In this document: in pieces, positions 8,389-17,025 of the stretch
How the letters are laid out: each line of letters starts with the position of its first letter
Numbering within the stretch: the first letter of the stretch is position 1
From: Methylobacter luteus IMV-B-3098
GTDB taxonomy: Bacteria; Pseudomonadota; Gammaproteobacteria; Methylococcales; Methylomonadaceae
Assembly: GCF_000427625.1 (NCBI RefSeq)
Contig: NZ_ATYJ01000014.1
Location: 248,001-312,000 of the forward strand
Length of the DNA stretch: 64,000 nt
Direction of reading: 5' to 3'
Position numbers and translations under genes: made by a program
Notes under the pieces: generated by a model
Database searches by the model: none
What the model was told of the DNA's origin: nothing
The model's input: only the letters and a program-made list of their open reading frames with translations

Positions 8389-8605
8389 GCGAAGAATCCA
8401 GATAGCTTTGCTCATTATCAAAAACGTTACACCCATTCTGAATTAACCAAACTGAGTAGATTCAGCAACAGTTCATTTTCAATCGGATAAAAGTTAGAAG
8501 CTGAAAGTGGAAGATAGTGAGTGGATGCCGATTCACACGGTGACGCTTAATTGACGTAAAATGGCGAGCTCATACTTAACCTCCGCATTTAGTTGCATCA
8601 TAATT

Positions 8606-8643
8606 ATGACCATGATCTTTTATGTTAGATATCCTATGGTCAT
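8606..8643. promoter_or_regulatory. Inverted repeat upstream of the haem-motif protein gene
   Basis: ATGACCAT at 8606-8613 and ATGGTCAT at 8636-8643 are perfect inverted arms 22 bases apart. They end 35 bases before the start of the following gene. An operator role is a guess. The remaining sequence 8389-8605 shows nothing recognisable. Confidence 0.35.
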
Positions 8644-8678
8644 GACTTTCAATTTCAAGCCTACATAAAGATGAACCT

Positions 8679-9827
8679 ATGACTATAAAAAAATCATTAG
8701 TCCTGTTGTTTTCTTATCTTGCCACCAGCCATGTTTTAGCTATTGAGCCGGTATATGAAGGTCCCGACGGCATTCGAGCCAAGGTATTGGCTACCAACTG
8801 CCTAGCCTGCCATTCATTTGATAAGGTCGATGCAGACCGTAATGGCGCTCCGCCTGAAATTAACTTTGATACCTACAAGGCAACGCGACCACACGCAGAT
8901 CGTATTATCGACAAGGCCGTTGAAGAAATGACAATGCCGCCCGTTTCCAGCAGTATTCCAGCGCTGAATGAAGAACAAAAAGCTGCTATGCTCGCGTGGC
9001 AAAAGGCTGGTTTCCCGAGAATATCTACTTCTAACGCTTTCTTTGACGGGTCAACGCTGACAGTACCGGTCGTCAAGGTCGACGATCAAAAATTCAGAGC
9101 CACTCTGAGACGCATTCCACACGAGGGCAGTCCGGTGGGTTATGGATTCGTATTGGAAAGCGCCGAGCTGACCACGGCGGATTCGAACAATGCGGCAACT
9201 GTTTTGCCTAATGAAAGCTGGGCTTATTATGATTCTACTGGAAAGTTGCTTTATACCGTTGACAAAGGGAAACAAGTAATTCTACCCGTAGTAGATCAGC
9301 TATTAGACGACTGCCCTATTAATAATCAATTTGTATCTGTACAGATGAAACTAGTCGAAGGCTCTGATCCAATGGTATTTAACTTATATCCGGCAACGCA
9401 AGAGCGTATTTTCAAGGCACGGGCAAGGACTACATCTGATGCCTTCTACTCATACGATAATAATGTTCTATCACTTCCAATTATTGTTATTGGCAATCTA
9501 ATCGACAATCAAAGACTCAAGGCTACCCTGAAACTCGTTCCGCTCGAAAGTAGCCCCACTGGCATTGGCTTCGTACTGGAGAGCGTCTCGGAAAATACTC
9601 CGCTGGAAACAGCGTATTCGTCTAGTGTGGAGTTTGAACCTGAAACCGGCAAACTGCATCTGCACAGTGTAAGATTAATACAGAATTGCATTGACCAACA
9701 GACTGTAAGTGCCGAAATGGAATTAGTGCCCGGCTCTAATCCATGGGTGTTTAGCTTAACTAATTATGCCCCTATCCCTGAAGCAAGCATTACTGTCCCT
9801 CCAGGAGTGCCATCCACATCAAACTAG
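8679..9827 (+). CDS. Exported protein with a cytochrome-c-type haem motif and two repeated beta-type domains
   Basis: This encodes a 382-residue protein with signal peptide about 1-21. A short cytochrome-c-like segment carries CLACH at 41-45 (haem-binding CXXCH) and a possible Met ligand in EEMTMPP. Then come two similar regions, about 125-240 and 255-365, each with an RxKATLxxxPxExSPxGxGFVLES-like start and a C-terminal MxLVxGSxPxVFxL. The internal duplication is visible by eye. The product should be periplasmic or surface-attached. Its function is unknown and nothing ties it to conjugation; it is cargo of the inserted segment. The upstream AAAGATGAA is only a weak ribosome site. Confidence 0.7.
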   Translation: MTIKKSLVLLFSYLATSHVLAIEPVYEGPDGIRAKVLATNCLACHSFDKVDADRNGAPPEINFDTYKATRPHADRIIDKAVEEMTMPPVSSSIPALNEEQKAAMLAWQKAGFPRISTSNAFFDGSTLTVPVVKVDDQKFRATLRRIPHEGSPVGYGFVLESAELTTADSNNAATVLPNESWAYYDSTGKLLYTVDKGKQVILPVVDQLLDDCPINNQFVSVQMKLVEGSDPMVFNLYPATQERIFKARARTTSDAFYSYDNNVLSLPIIVIGNLIDNQRLKATLKLVPLESSPTGIGFVLESVSENTPLETAYSSSVEFEPETGKLHLHSVRLIQNCIDQQTVSAEMELVPGSNPWVFSLTNYAPIPEASITVPPGVPSTSN

Positions 9828-10646
9828 TAGTGAAGATTGTGTGCTGCTAATTTCCAGTTGATAAGACCTGTAAGGATAACGGAGAGTTTTGTTATTGATA
9901 GATGCATACTATTGAAACAACACTTGTGTATTTTCTCTACATCCATAATAGGCAATGCATAAGCTATGCTTTGTTTCGAGACTGACAGTTGATACTGAGA
10001 GAACTCTTGAAGATCAGCTAGCACAATACGCAAAGATCAAAGGCGTTATTTGGCTTAGAAAAATTTGGAGAAACACGTGAGGATTTGCCGGCAGTCTTTG
10101 CGTGTTTTTTCACTCAATGATCTGTTGACGAACCTGTTAACTTTTTTGATTTGGAAATCTTGTAAGCGACTAATTCTGAATGGAAATTGTGAAATGGTGG
10201 AGAGACAGAGACTTCGCAATTTATTTTCTAACTTATTGATTTATAGCTCATTTTACTAATAACAAAGAGAACTTTTGTAGCAGTTCTCTATTACAATTTT
10301 TATTGTATCGCCAGTTCAGGTAAAAAACCACCTTTACAAGTAGCGATCTTCAATTTTGTAATCTTTAACCGACATACTTCTTTAGTCATTTATTGCATAA
10401 TGGATGAGTTAGCGCTGACTAATTTAGCCTTATAAATAACATCAAATTTAGACGGCTGCTGGTTTTGGCTTATAGCAGCCGATCAATATGTAATTTTACA
10501 ATCTGAGGACTTGCGTGAGCGACACATATCTTATGAGTTGGCATCTAGACTAAGCTCACTCTTTACTATCACCTGCGACCACCCTATCCAATTTACAGGA
10601 CAAAGCCGAATATATCGCAATTTGCGTTTATCAATGGACTGAATTT
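9828..10646. other. Non-coding stretch of 0.8 kb
   Basis: This AT-rich stretch between the haem-motif gene and the RelA/SpoT gene contains only short open frames without ribosome sites or recognisable products. No RNA gene was recognised. It presumably holds the promoter of the RelA/SpoT-domain gene near its right end. Confidence 0.4.
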
Positions 10647-11795
10647 ATGAATAAAAAATATACAGGAAAACAAGTCATTAAAGCTGGTGAATTCCTTGAG
10701 GGCGACATTATTAACAGTGCTGACGAATTCGATCGAGCAATGGACATTTTGTCATATTGGCGTTTTAGTCATGAGGTGCCTCTTGGGGAAGCATTAGAAA
10801 TTCTTCGGGAAATAACGTTAAAAATAGATAAAACGGCCATCTTTGCAAAACGATTGAAGAGATATGTTTCTATTGTTCTTAAGCTAAAACGATTTAAGCA
10901 AATGAAACTTAAGAACATGCAAGATATTGGAGGATGTAGGGCTATCGTTTCAACCCCCAAAAAGCTATATAAAGTAGCAAGAGAGCTAAAAAGGAGGCCT
11001 GAATTTAAGAATTCACAAGGAAAGATCCGGTATAAAGATTATATAGTAAATCCAAAAGAAGATGGTTACAGAGGGTATCATATAGTTGGTCAATTTAAAG
11101 ATGAGCATGGAGACAAGAAAGATATAGAAGTCCAGCTAAGGACAAATATTCAGCATGATTGGGCTACAGCTTTGGAAATTGTTGATCTATTTACAGGTCA
11201 AGCATTAAAGTCTAATCGAGGAGATGAAAATTGGAAACGTTTTTTCTCAAGTGTTAGCGCACAGTTTGCTGTGATGGAAAGTATTCATTTGTTTAATGCG
11301 CTTGAGGATAAAGAAAAATATAAATTATATGTAAAACAATTGAATGCAAATCCAGAAGCTATTGAATCTTTTGATGCTACTCGGGAATATTCTGAAAAAT
11401 TAGGGGTAGTCGAAGTATTTGAAGCCTTTACTCATTCACTCAAAATAGTTGACGGGCATCTCGAAAAAAATTCAGAAGCTGGTTACGTCTTAGTTGAGGT
11501 CGACACAACAAAACAGGAAGTTAAAACAATTTTTTTTAAAGATAGTGCAAACAAAAATGCTGAGAAGATGTATATCGATGCAGAAAAACGAGCAACTGAA
11601 AAAAATGGCATTGTTGTAGCGCTTGTTTCTACTACAGCGGTTGGCGGTATTAAGGAGGCCTACCCGAACTACTTTGCTGATTCAACAGATTTTTTGAAAT
11701 ACTTGTTATTCATAACAAATGCCTCTGCCCCAAAAAATAAACGAAATACTTTCTCAGATGAGTCAGACAATAAAAAGCATACAACCGAATATTAG
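10647..11795 (+). CDS. RelA/SpoT-domain nucleotide pyrophosphotransferase, possible ToxSAS-like toxin
   Basis: This encodes a 382-residue protein with a RelA/SpoT synthetase domain at about 60-215. Visible motifs are RLKRYVSIVLKLKR (69-82, nucleotide-binding basic motif), MQDIGGCRAIV (91-101), NPKEDGYRGYH (135-145) and IEVQLRT (160-166), followed by QHDWATALEIVD. These positions are filled as in active (p)ppGpp synthetases. No hydrolase HD domain or TGS/ACT domains are present. A further domain of about 160 residues follows, of unknown role. In this family, stand-alone members act as alarmone synthetases, tRNA-modifying toxins or phage-sensing CapRel-type proteins. No separate antitoxin gene adjoins it in the same orientation. 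Codon use is AT-rich compared with the backbone. Confidence 0.75.
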   Translation: MNKKYTGKQVIKAGEFLEGDIINSADEFDRAMDILSYWRFSHEVPLGEALEILREITLKIDKTAIFAKRLKRYVSIVLKLKRFKQMKLKNMQDIGGCRAIVSTPKKLYKVARELKRRPEFKNSQGKIRYKDYIVNPKEDGYRGYHIVGQFKDEHGDKKDIEVQLRTNIQHDWATALEIVDLFTGQALKSNRGDENWKRFFSSVSAQFAVMESIHLFNALEDKEKYKLYVKQLNANPEAIESFDATREYSEKLGVVEVFEAFTHSLKIVDGHLEKNSEAGYVLVEVDTTKQEVKTIFFKDSANKNAEKMYIDAEKRATEKNGIVVALVSTTAVGGIKEAYPNYFADSTDFLKYLLFITNASAPKNKRNTFSDESDNKKHTTEY

Positions 11796-11806
11796 ATGCA
11801 GTTGAA

Positions 11807-12331
11807 CTAAGCAATCTGCGATACTGACTCTGCCAGAATTGACCGGACTGTTTCAATTGTCATCATGAGAGTCATCGGTTGTATAGGTGATTCCACGAAG
11901 CCGCGCGACAGATAGAACTGTTTGGCTTGGTCAGTAAGGGCATGAATGAGTATGGCGAACACTCCAGCATCCCCGGAGACGTTGATTGCCCGCAATAGCG
12001 CATCGCGCAACAATGCCTGACCGATACCCCTGTTGTGGTAACGCTTATCGACGGCAAGCCTGCCAAGCAGAATGACCGGCAACGGGTCAGGCATATTTCG
12101 CCTCATCGCCTTTGGCGCGGCTTCATGACTTATAGCGCCTGCGGATAAACTGTAGTAGCCAATGACAACCGTTCCGGAACACACCACAAAGCAGCGTGAA
12201 GCGCCAGTCGCTTGGTTTTTTAACGCACGTTTTTTAAGCCATTCGTTCAGGGACAATTCACCACTGTCGAAATTTGTTAACTTTTGATCAACTGTGATCG
12301 GCGAGGGCGGCTTGAGATTAAATTCGGTCAT
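11807..12331 (-). CDS. GNAT acetyltransferase toxin of a TacAT-type toxin-antitoxin pair
   Basis: This encodes a 174-residue GNAT-fold protein with an acetyl-CoA-binding loop RYHNRGIGQALL (97-108) and a likely catalytic Tyr140 in QFYLSRGF. Proteins of this size, paired with a DUF1778 antitoxin, acetylate aminoacyl-tRNA and stop translation. The gene overlaps the upstream antitoxin gene by 4 bases (ATGA), the normal order for TacA-TacT operons. Here it probably stabilises the inserted segment. Confidence 0.88.
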   Translation of the reverse strand: MTEFNLKPPSPITVDQKLTNFDSGELSLNEWLKKRALKNQATGASRCFVVCSGTVVIGYYSLSAGAISHEAAPKAMRRNMPDPLPVILLGRLAVDKRYHNRGIGQALLRDALLRAINVSGDAGVFAILIHALTDQAKQFYLSRGFVESPIQPMTLMMTIETVRSILAESVSQIA

Positions 12332-12615
12332 TTATCCCAAGGAGCCTTTGTCTTAAGTAACCGGCGTAATTTATCAGTCGGCGGTAACGGTTGGTCGAGA
12401 AGTGCTTGAAATTTAGCAAATGTGCCCGCGTCGACTGAGAAAAAAGCTTGATCTAGCAGTACATCTTCCGCTTCACGACAGGCTGCTTCAAGCATAAAAT
12501 CAGACCGGCTACGCCCTAAACGGTTCGCAGCTTGATCGATGAGATCGCGCTGCTTAGCTTTGGCACGGATATTTATGGAAACGGCTTCTTTGGTTCGTAT
12601 ATGTGACATGGTCAT
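12328..12615 (-). CDS. DUF1778 (ribbon-helix-helix) antitoxin
   Basis: This encodes a 95-residue protein with an N-terminal ribbon-helix-helix DNA-binding part (EAVSINIRAKAKQRDLIDQAANRLGRS) and a C-terminal toxin-binding tail. It neutralises the GNAT toxin encoded immediately downstream and represses the shared promoter. The upstream AT-rich sequence (about 12616-12660) is where the promoter and operator should lie. Confidence 0.88.
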   Translation of the reverse strand: MTMSHIRTKEAVSINIRAKAKQRDLIDQAANRLGRSRSDFMLEAACREAEDVLLDQAFFSVDAGTFAKFQALLDQPLPPTDKLRRLLKTKAPWDK

Positions 12616-12740
12616 ATTCCAATTTGTATATCATATTAATATACAATTTTGTATAGAAAACCTCAATACAATGAATTGTGATAGCTTAGGGATTCCTGTG
12701 GAATCATTGAGTGACTTACTATCACGATATCATCTGTTAG

Positions 12741-13028
12741 TCAGTCCTGAAGCGCTCGTGCAGCCGCTTCCTTGCTGGCGAAACGTCGGGGACCTGCCTT
12801 GATGCCGCTTTTCCTTTCATTGACATTGAGGGTCCAAGGCCAGGGCCTGAAGGCGCCGTCACGCAAGCGCATGCCGCTTTCCTGGACGGCTATGCTGTAG
12901 AGCGTAGTGGCATTAACGCCGGCCGAGGCCGCAGCGCGTCCCCAGACGCTGTTTTCCAGCGTCGGATTAGAATGCGCTCGGCCTGAAGCGAGTAGTAAGA
13001 TAATTAGTAAAATGATGCTCTTGTTCAT
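12741..13028 (-). pseudogene. Truncated second copy of the transglycosylase gene
   Basis: From an ATG at 13028 the frame repeats the first ~94 residues of the transglycosylase at 7558-8109. This includes the signal peptide and the catalytic Glu in AVQESGM. It then runs into unrelated DNA and stops at 12741. The IGLMQVN part of the SLT domain is missing, so it is almost certainly inactive. Several substitutions, such as SMAV to SIAV and RYAS to RFAS, show the copy is diverged, not freshly duplicated. Confidence 0.85.
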
Positions 13029-13275
13029 GCGGGATATGATAATCCGCCGAAAAAATTTGCATTGGGTCGAAAGACGCGCAAAAAACGCCTGTTTTGATTT
13101 TTCTTTGCGTTTTGGTCGGTGTTTGAGAAGATATTTTAAGAGTATCTTAAGAAATCTCTTTTTAATGGAGCAGCAACATGACTCAATCACGGACTAACGC
13201 TTTCGCAATCCTTCTTACTGCCTGCCTAATTTCGGGCTGCGGAACCTTCAAACCTTACGCACAGAATCCATTTAA
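12750..13275. repeat. Direct repeat, right copy, about 525 bp
   Basis: This matches 7831-8354. It contains the start of the transglycosylase gene (broken here), the divergent promoter region with element copy C, and the start of the lipoprotein gene (intact here). Similarity begins at AAGCGCT at 12750 and ends at the ATTTAA ending at 13275. Confidence 0.9.
13064..13102 (-). promoter_or_regulatory. Conserved upstream element, copy C (inside the duplicated region)
   Basis: The element at 13064-13087, then CCTGTTTTGATTTTT, is part of the 525-bp repeat. It stands 36 bases upstream of the broken transglycosylase start. On the other side it is 91 bases from the intact lipoprotein gene at 13178, which it might also serve. 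Confidence 0.5.
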
Positions 13276-14020
13276 CCCGGAAGCCAGAATCAAACCCACG
13301 CCTACGACGGCAAGCGCAGGCGGCGGAGGTAAGTCGCTTGCATCCCGGACAACGAATCTTGGTTTGGCCGCGGCTAGCCGCCCTATTCCCGGTGCGCTAC
13401 CGCACGGCGCCGGCGTGGGGATTGCCGCCGCAGCCCTGCTGCTGGGCGGGCCCTCCAGACCTAGTATCGTGCCGGACAATGACAACTATCTTATAATAGC
13501 CATGCCGCTGACCTATGCGAAAGATGAGGATGACGCCCAGTTGAAAATGAGCGCTTTGATGGAAAAAGCGATTATTCAAGCCTTGCCTCCAACATATCAG
13601 ACTAAAATTGTCGAATACGATGATCACTATGCTTTTGGCAGGGTGTCCAGGCCGCGCTGGATCCGCGTCGATGGTCCGTTGTGCGAAAACTGGTCATGCC
13701 AAATTAGCGGTCCCATACCGACCCAAAGTGCAGGGCAATGGGAAGGAGAAATAGTAAAAGCGAGGAATAGCGGCAGAGAAATTTACTGGTACACAAATAT
13801 TTTCAGGGAAAAAATAAGATTTGTAAAAATCACCAAGGAATACGACAAAAATGAAAAGCATTTTGTAGAAGGTCAGGAAATTCCTGATTTCGATTATCCA
13901 GGATTCTACCAGCGGATTTCAGCCAAACTTCCGGAGTGGGTGGGTTTTCGCATCACAAAAAAAGGTGAGAAGCCTTATTCACTAACCCAAGGTGGTAAAT
14001 ATGAGTTAGTCATAAAATAA
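13178..14020 (+). CDS. Lipoprotein of unknown function, encoded divergently within the transfer region
   Basis: This encodes a 280-residue protein with lipobox LISGC (Cys21), an Ala/Gly/Pro-rich stretch to about 90, and a globular domain with no recognised motif (NYLIIAMPLTYAKDEDDAQLKM... to the C-terminus). A GGAG ribosome site precedes the ATG. It is the only plus-strand gene within the secretion block and faces traN. It may be an accessory outer-membrane component or a surface/entry-exclusion protein; the sequence does not decide. A truncated duplicate of its start lies at 8257. Confidence 0.7.
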   Translation: MTQSRTNAFAILLTACLISGCGTFKPYAQNPFNPEARIKPTPTTASAGGGGKSLASRTTNLGLAAASRPIPGALPHGAGVGIAAAALLLGGPSRPSIVPDNDNYLIIAMPLTYAKDEDDAQLKMSALMEKAIIQALPPTYQTKIVEYDDHYAFGRVSRPRWIRVDGPLCENWSCQISGPIPTQSAGQWEGEIVKARNSGREIYWYTNIFREKIRFVKITKEYDKNEKHFVEGQEIPDFDYPGFYQRISAKLPEWVGFRITKKGEKPYSLTQGGKYELVIK

Positions 14021-14063
14021 TAGTTTGGCATTTTTCTTGTTGAATTAAGGAAGTCGGTAAATT

Positions 14064-14092
14064 GAGTTATCCACAAAATCTGTGGATAACTC
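14064..14092. repeat. Perfect inverted repeat containing two facing DnaA-box-like 9-mers
   Basis: GAGTTATCCACA (14064-14075) and TGTGGATAACTC (14081-14092) are perfect 12-bp arms around AAATC. Each arm contains TTATCCACA, the classical DnaA-box sequence. It lies between the convergent lipoprotein and traN genes and could simply be a bidirectional terminator stem. A second inverted repeat, TTCAGTC/GACTGAA, is at about 14131-14149. Confidence 0.6.
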
Positions 14093-14162
14093 TGTGAGAG
14101 GGTCCCTTTTGTCCGGCACTCTTCCTATTGTTCAGTCGAATTGACTGAAAAGTGGACAATAA

Positions 14163-16973
14163 TCACATATGGTCCAACAAATACTGCCGTTGAGCGTCAA
14201 TGTCTGATCCTTGGGTTTGGGTATTTAACCGATCCTGCACGTTGTTGGTTTGTGTGTTCGGTAAATTGCCCGTAGTAACCGTTCCAGAACTGTATAGCGA
14301 TTCCGCCACGGTACTGTTAAGCGGCATGACATTGGCCACTTTGAGCATATCGATCCATTCACTAAAATCCATCTGGTCAAAATCCAGACCGGCAATTTGG
14401 TCAACAGTGAATCCGTCGCAACTGGGTTCGCGTGGTAGACCAAAACTCATACTCAGCTGTTTCCGGGCCTGCTCCTGAAACACGCGTGCAAAAGGGCTGG
14501 TAAAACAACAGTAAGCTTGCTTTTCCGCCACGCACCCGAAGAATGTATCCGCTGAACAGTACGTCCCAATCTCATCAGGCTTGGTGCACATTTTTTGGTC
14601 TTTATACATAGCTAGCTTCATCTCTTCTTCGGTGCACGCAAAAATCAGTTGCACCACCATTTTCGCGATTTGATAGATCGCGTAAATGATGCCCACAACT
14701 GTCATAATCGAGGACAACATTGAGCCTGCCATTGTATAGCTTGTTTGTACGGCTGCTCCAGCTCCTGTCGTTGTCGCCGTAAGCAAGGTGGAGGCGGCCG
14801 TTTCCCCGAATGTCGATGCTATCCAGTGACCCAGCCAATTGGCCACTTGGTTTTTGATTGCTTCCATCGATAAATCGGTAAGCAGATTTTCACCCATCAT
14901 GGACAGCACAGAATCATACATGGATGAGAATGGTTGGGTTATAGCGGTATAGGTATCGGCTATCATGTTGACCGGAGTCTGAAATACCGTGCCGTTAGCC
15001 AGTAATTGCCAGGCGCCGGAAGCGGCCTCAGTACCTGCATTCGACAATCCAAATTGATAGACTTCAACGGACGTATCGGCCATATCCCATGTATTTTTGG
15101 CCAGCCAGATATAATCAATCCAACTACCCTGGATGGGCATGTTGCAGCAATCGACGTTACCCAGAATGGAAAGGTCCGCCATCTGGCACCACAAGGCTTC
15201 CCCTTTAAACAGCTCGCACTCGCTCGATGCCGGATCACAATCCTTGGCCTTTTGCGCCTCGTTCAGCGTCTGAAGCGCTGTGGCCGCCTTGATGAAATCT
15301 TCGTTGGATTCCTGCGGCGGATCAACGCACTCGCCGCCCATGCAGCGTATTTGGGCATCGCAAATGGTTTTTTCGCCGTTATTAGACAGATCACAGGTGG
15401 CTTCATGGTCAGTGCCGCAATCATAGGTGACGATAAATTCCTTGCAGGCGCCGGTAAGGGTATCTATACGGTCATTCCCGGCATCGTTTTTAGTGCATTC
15501 CTCCTTGACATAGGCACAGGACGGATTGGCTGCCAGTGACTCGCAGGTATCATGCGCACTGAGCGGATAATCGTACTCAGGACATATTTCATAGCCCTGG
15601 TAATCGGTATAGCAAGGCTCGATCACATGCGAGCTCGGCACTCGCGATTCCGCCTGATAGCAAATGGGCGCGGGCGGCGATGCCGGCGGATCGGGCAGTA
15701 TGGGCCCCGCTAATGCGCCGTATTCCTTGGGGGTAATGGTTACCGTGCCTACCACGCGATCATTCGATGCATCCAGGCACTGCCACCAATCGGTCGAGGC
15801 TTGATCATTCAGCGAATCTGTCGGAAACCAGAGCGGAGGCGACCAGCCTGGCGGCCATGCATTAAACACGCGTTCCCTGCAGCCGGGCGGATTGTCGATG
15901 AATTGCTCGGAAAGATCCGGTGAGGCCATGACCTTTAACGTCGCGGCGGCCTCGCCCAGTCCGCCGACCAGCGTTTCCTGCCGTACCACAACCGTTCCGC
16001 CTTGAGCCGCATTTTTAAACGCGGCAGTAATATCGGTGCCGGGGTTCTCGACCCAACTTTCACCGAGTTCGCAACCTCCACCGCCCCATCCTGTCCCACC
16101 GGTATAAACCAAGGTGTCGTTAATGTATATGCGCGTGTAATCGTCATATTTAACATTATCGATCGTGACCTGGATAATGGCATCCGGACGCATCACCACA
16201 TAACTCGCGTTCCAGTTAAAGACCGCGCAATCCCCTGCCAGGGTATTATTCGTATCAGGGCCTACATGCAAATACGTACACCCCGATCCGCAGCTGGCAA
16301 TCCTGCCGTTCCCTGATCCGAAGCCCATGATCGGCGTATAGGAAACCGCGCGCGTCACTTTGCACGTCTCGTTCCCCAAGACTTTTTTGCACGTTTTCAG
16401 GTCTTCCACATGGATTGGGCAGGAGGTCTCGGCCCAGTTCGTGGTTTTAGTGCAGCCGCTGAACAGATCGTCGATCAAAGGCGACTGCCGGGACAGCACC
16501 GCATCCGATTGTTGCCAGATCGGGTCGTTGTAGATGTTCGGCATCGCCGTATTGGCGCCCATCAGGGTCTGGTAGGCGTAAGCATGCGTGGACGATCCTG
16601 TGGACAGCGAGTTGATGGTATTGTTGACGTAAGTACCCTGAGCCGCCGAATTACCGTAGGCCGCTGCAGCCGCATCCATCGAGCCGGGCTGTATCTCCTG
16701 GAACATCTCGTTTTGCTGGATCTTCTGGCCCGCCACCGGTCCGTTGGTCAGCGTAATTTCCCCGGTTGCGGCATTGACATCCGGTATCGTAAACTCGGAC
16801 ATCAGGGTTCCGCCAAGCGCTTCGCCTTCAACCGCCTTGTCTATGAAGGCGTCCGCAAACGCTGGAAACGGCGTAAAGAAAGCGAATCGGGCCGCAATGT
16901 AAAATACGGCAACCGAATTATGGAAAATGCAGACGATGAGAATTTCTGCGACGGCTTTTGTAATTTTTTGCAT
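14163..16973 (-). CDS. traN: TraN-like outer-membrane mating-pair stabilisation protein
   Basis: This encodes a 936-residue protein with an N-terminal membrane/signal segment (cleavage near FADA, about residue 41). A cysteine-rich central and C-terminal region has many CXnC pairs (for example TCESLAANPSCAYVKEECTK and CCNMPIQGSW), typical of TraN. TraN contacts the recipient's outer membrane and stabilises mating pairs. A hydrophobic alanine/threonine-rich stretch occurs around 690-760. It lies directly after traU (52-base gap), the usual U-N order. Its disulfides presumably depend on the DsbC encoded in the next operon. Confidence 0.85.
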   Translation of the reverse strand: MQKITKAVAEILIVCIFHNSVAVFYIAARFAFFTPFPAFADAFIDKAVEGEALGGTLMSEFTIPDVNAATGEITLTNGPVAGQKIQQNEMFQEIQPGSMDAAAAAYGNSAAQGTYVNNTINSLSTGSSTHAYAYQTLMGANTAMPNIYNDPIWQQSDAVLSRQSPLIDDLFSGCTKTTNWAETSCPIHVEDLKTCKKVLGNETCKVTRAVSYTPIMGFGSGNGRIASCGSGCTYLHVGPDTNNTLAGDCAVFNWNASYVVMRPDAIIQVTIDNVKYDDYTRIYINDTLVYTGGTGWGGGGCELGESWVENPGTDITAAFKNAAQGGTVVVRQETLVGGLGEAAATLKVMASPDLSEQFIDNPPGCRERVFNAWPPGWSPPLWFPTDSLNDQASTDWWQCLDASNDRVVGTVTITPKEYGALAGPILPDPPASPPAPICYQAESRVPSSHVIEPCYTDYQGYEICPEYDYPLSAHDTCESLAANPSCAYVKEECTKNDAGNDRIDTLTGACKEFIVTYDCGTDHEATCDLSNNGEKTICDAQIRCMGGECVDPPQESNEDFIKAATALQTLNEAQKAKDCDPASSECELFKGEALWCQMADLSILGNVDCCNMPIQGSWIDYIWLAKNTWDMADTSVEVYQFGLSNAGTEAASGAWQLLANGTVFQTPVNMIADTYTAITQPFSSMYDSVLSMMGENLLTDLSMEAIKNQVANWLGHWIASTFGETAASTLLTATTTGAGAAVQTSYTMAGSMLSSIMTVVGIIYAIYQIAKMVVQLIFACTEEEMKLAMYKDQKMCTKPDEIGTYCSADTFFGCVAEKQAYCCFTSPFARVFQEQARKQLSMSFGLPREPSCDGFTVDQIAGLDFDQMDFSEWIDMLKVANVMPLNSTVAESLYSSGTVTTGNLPNTQTNNVQDRLNTQTQGSDIDAQRQYLLDHM

Positions 16974-17025
16974 GGCTGTCTATTCTTAATCTTAATCTGT
17001 TGAGCGAAGAAGGTGGGGTGCCGGA

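Noticed and set aside
9824-10259. Short frames (64-69 codons) after the haem-motif gene
   Set aside because: No ribosome site, no recognisable product, and low-quality starts in AT-rich sequence.
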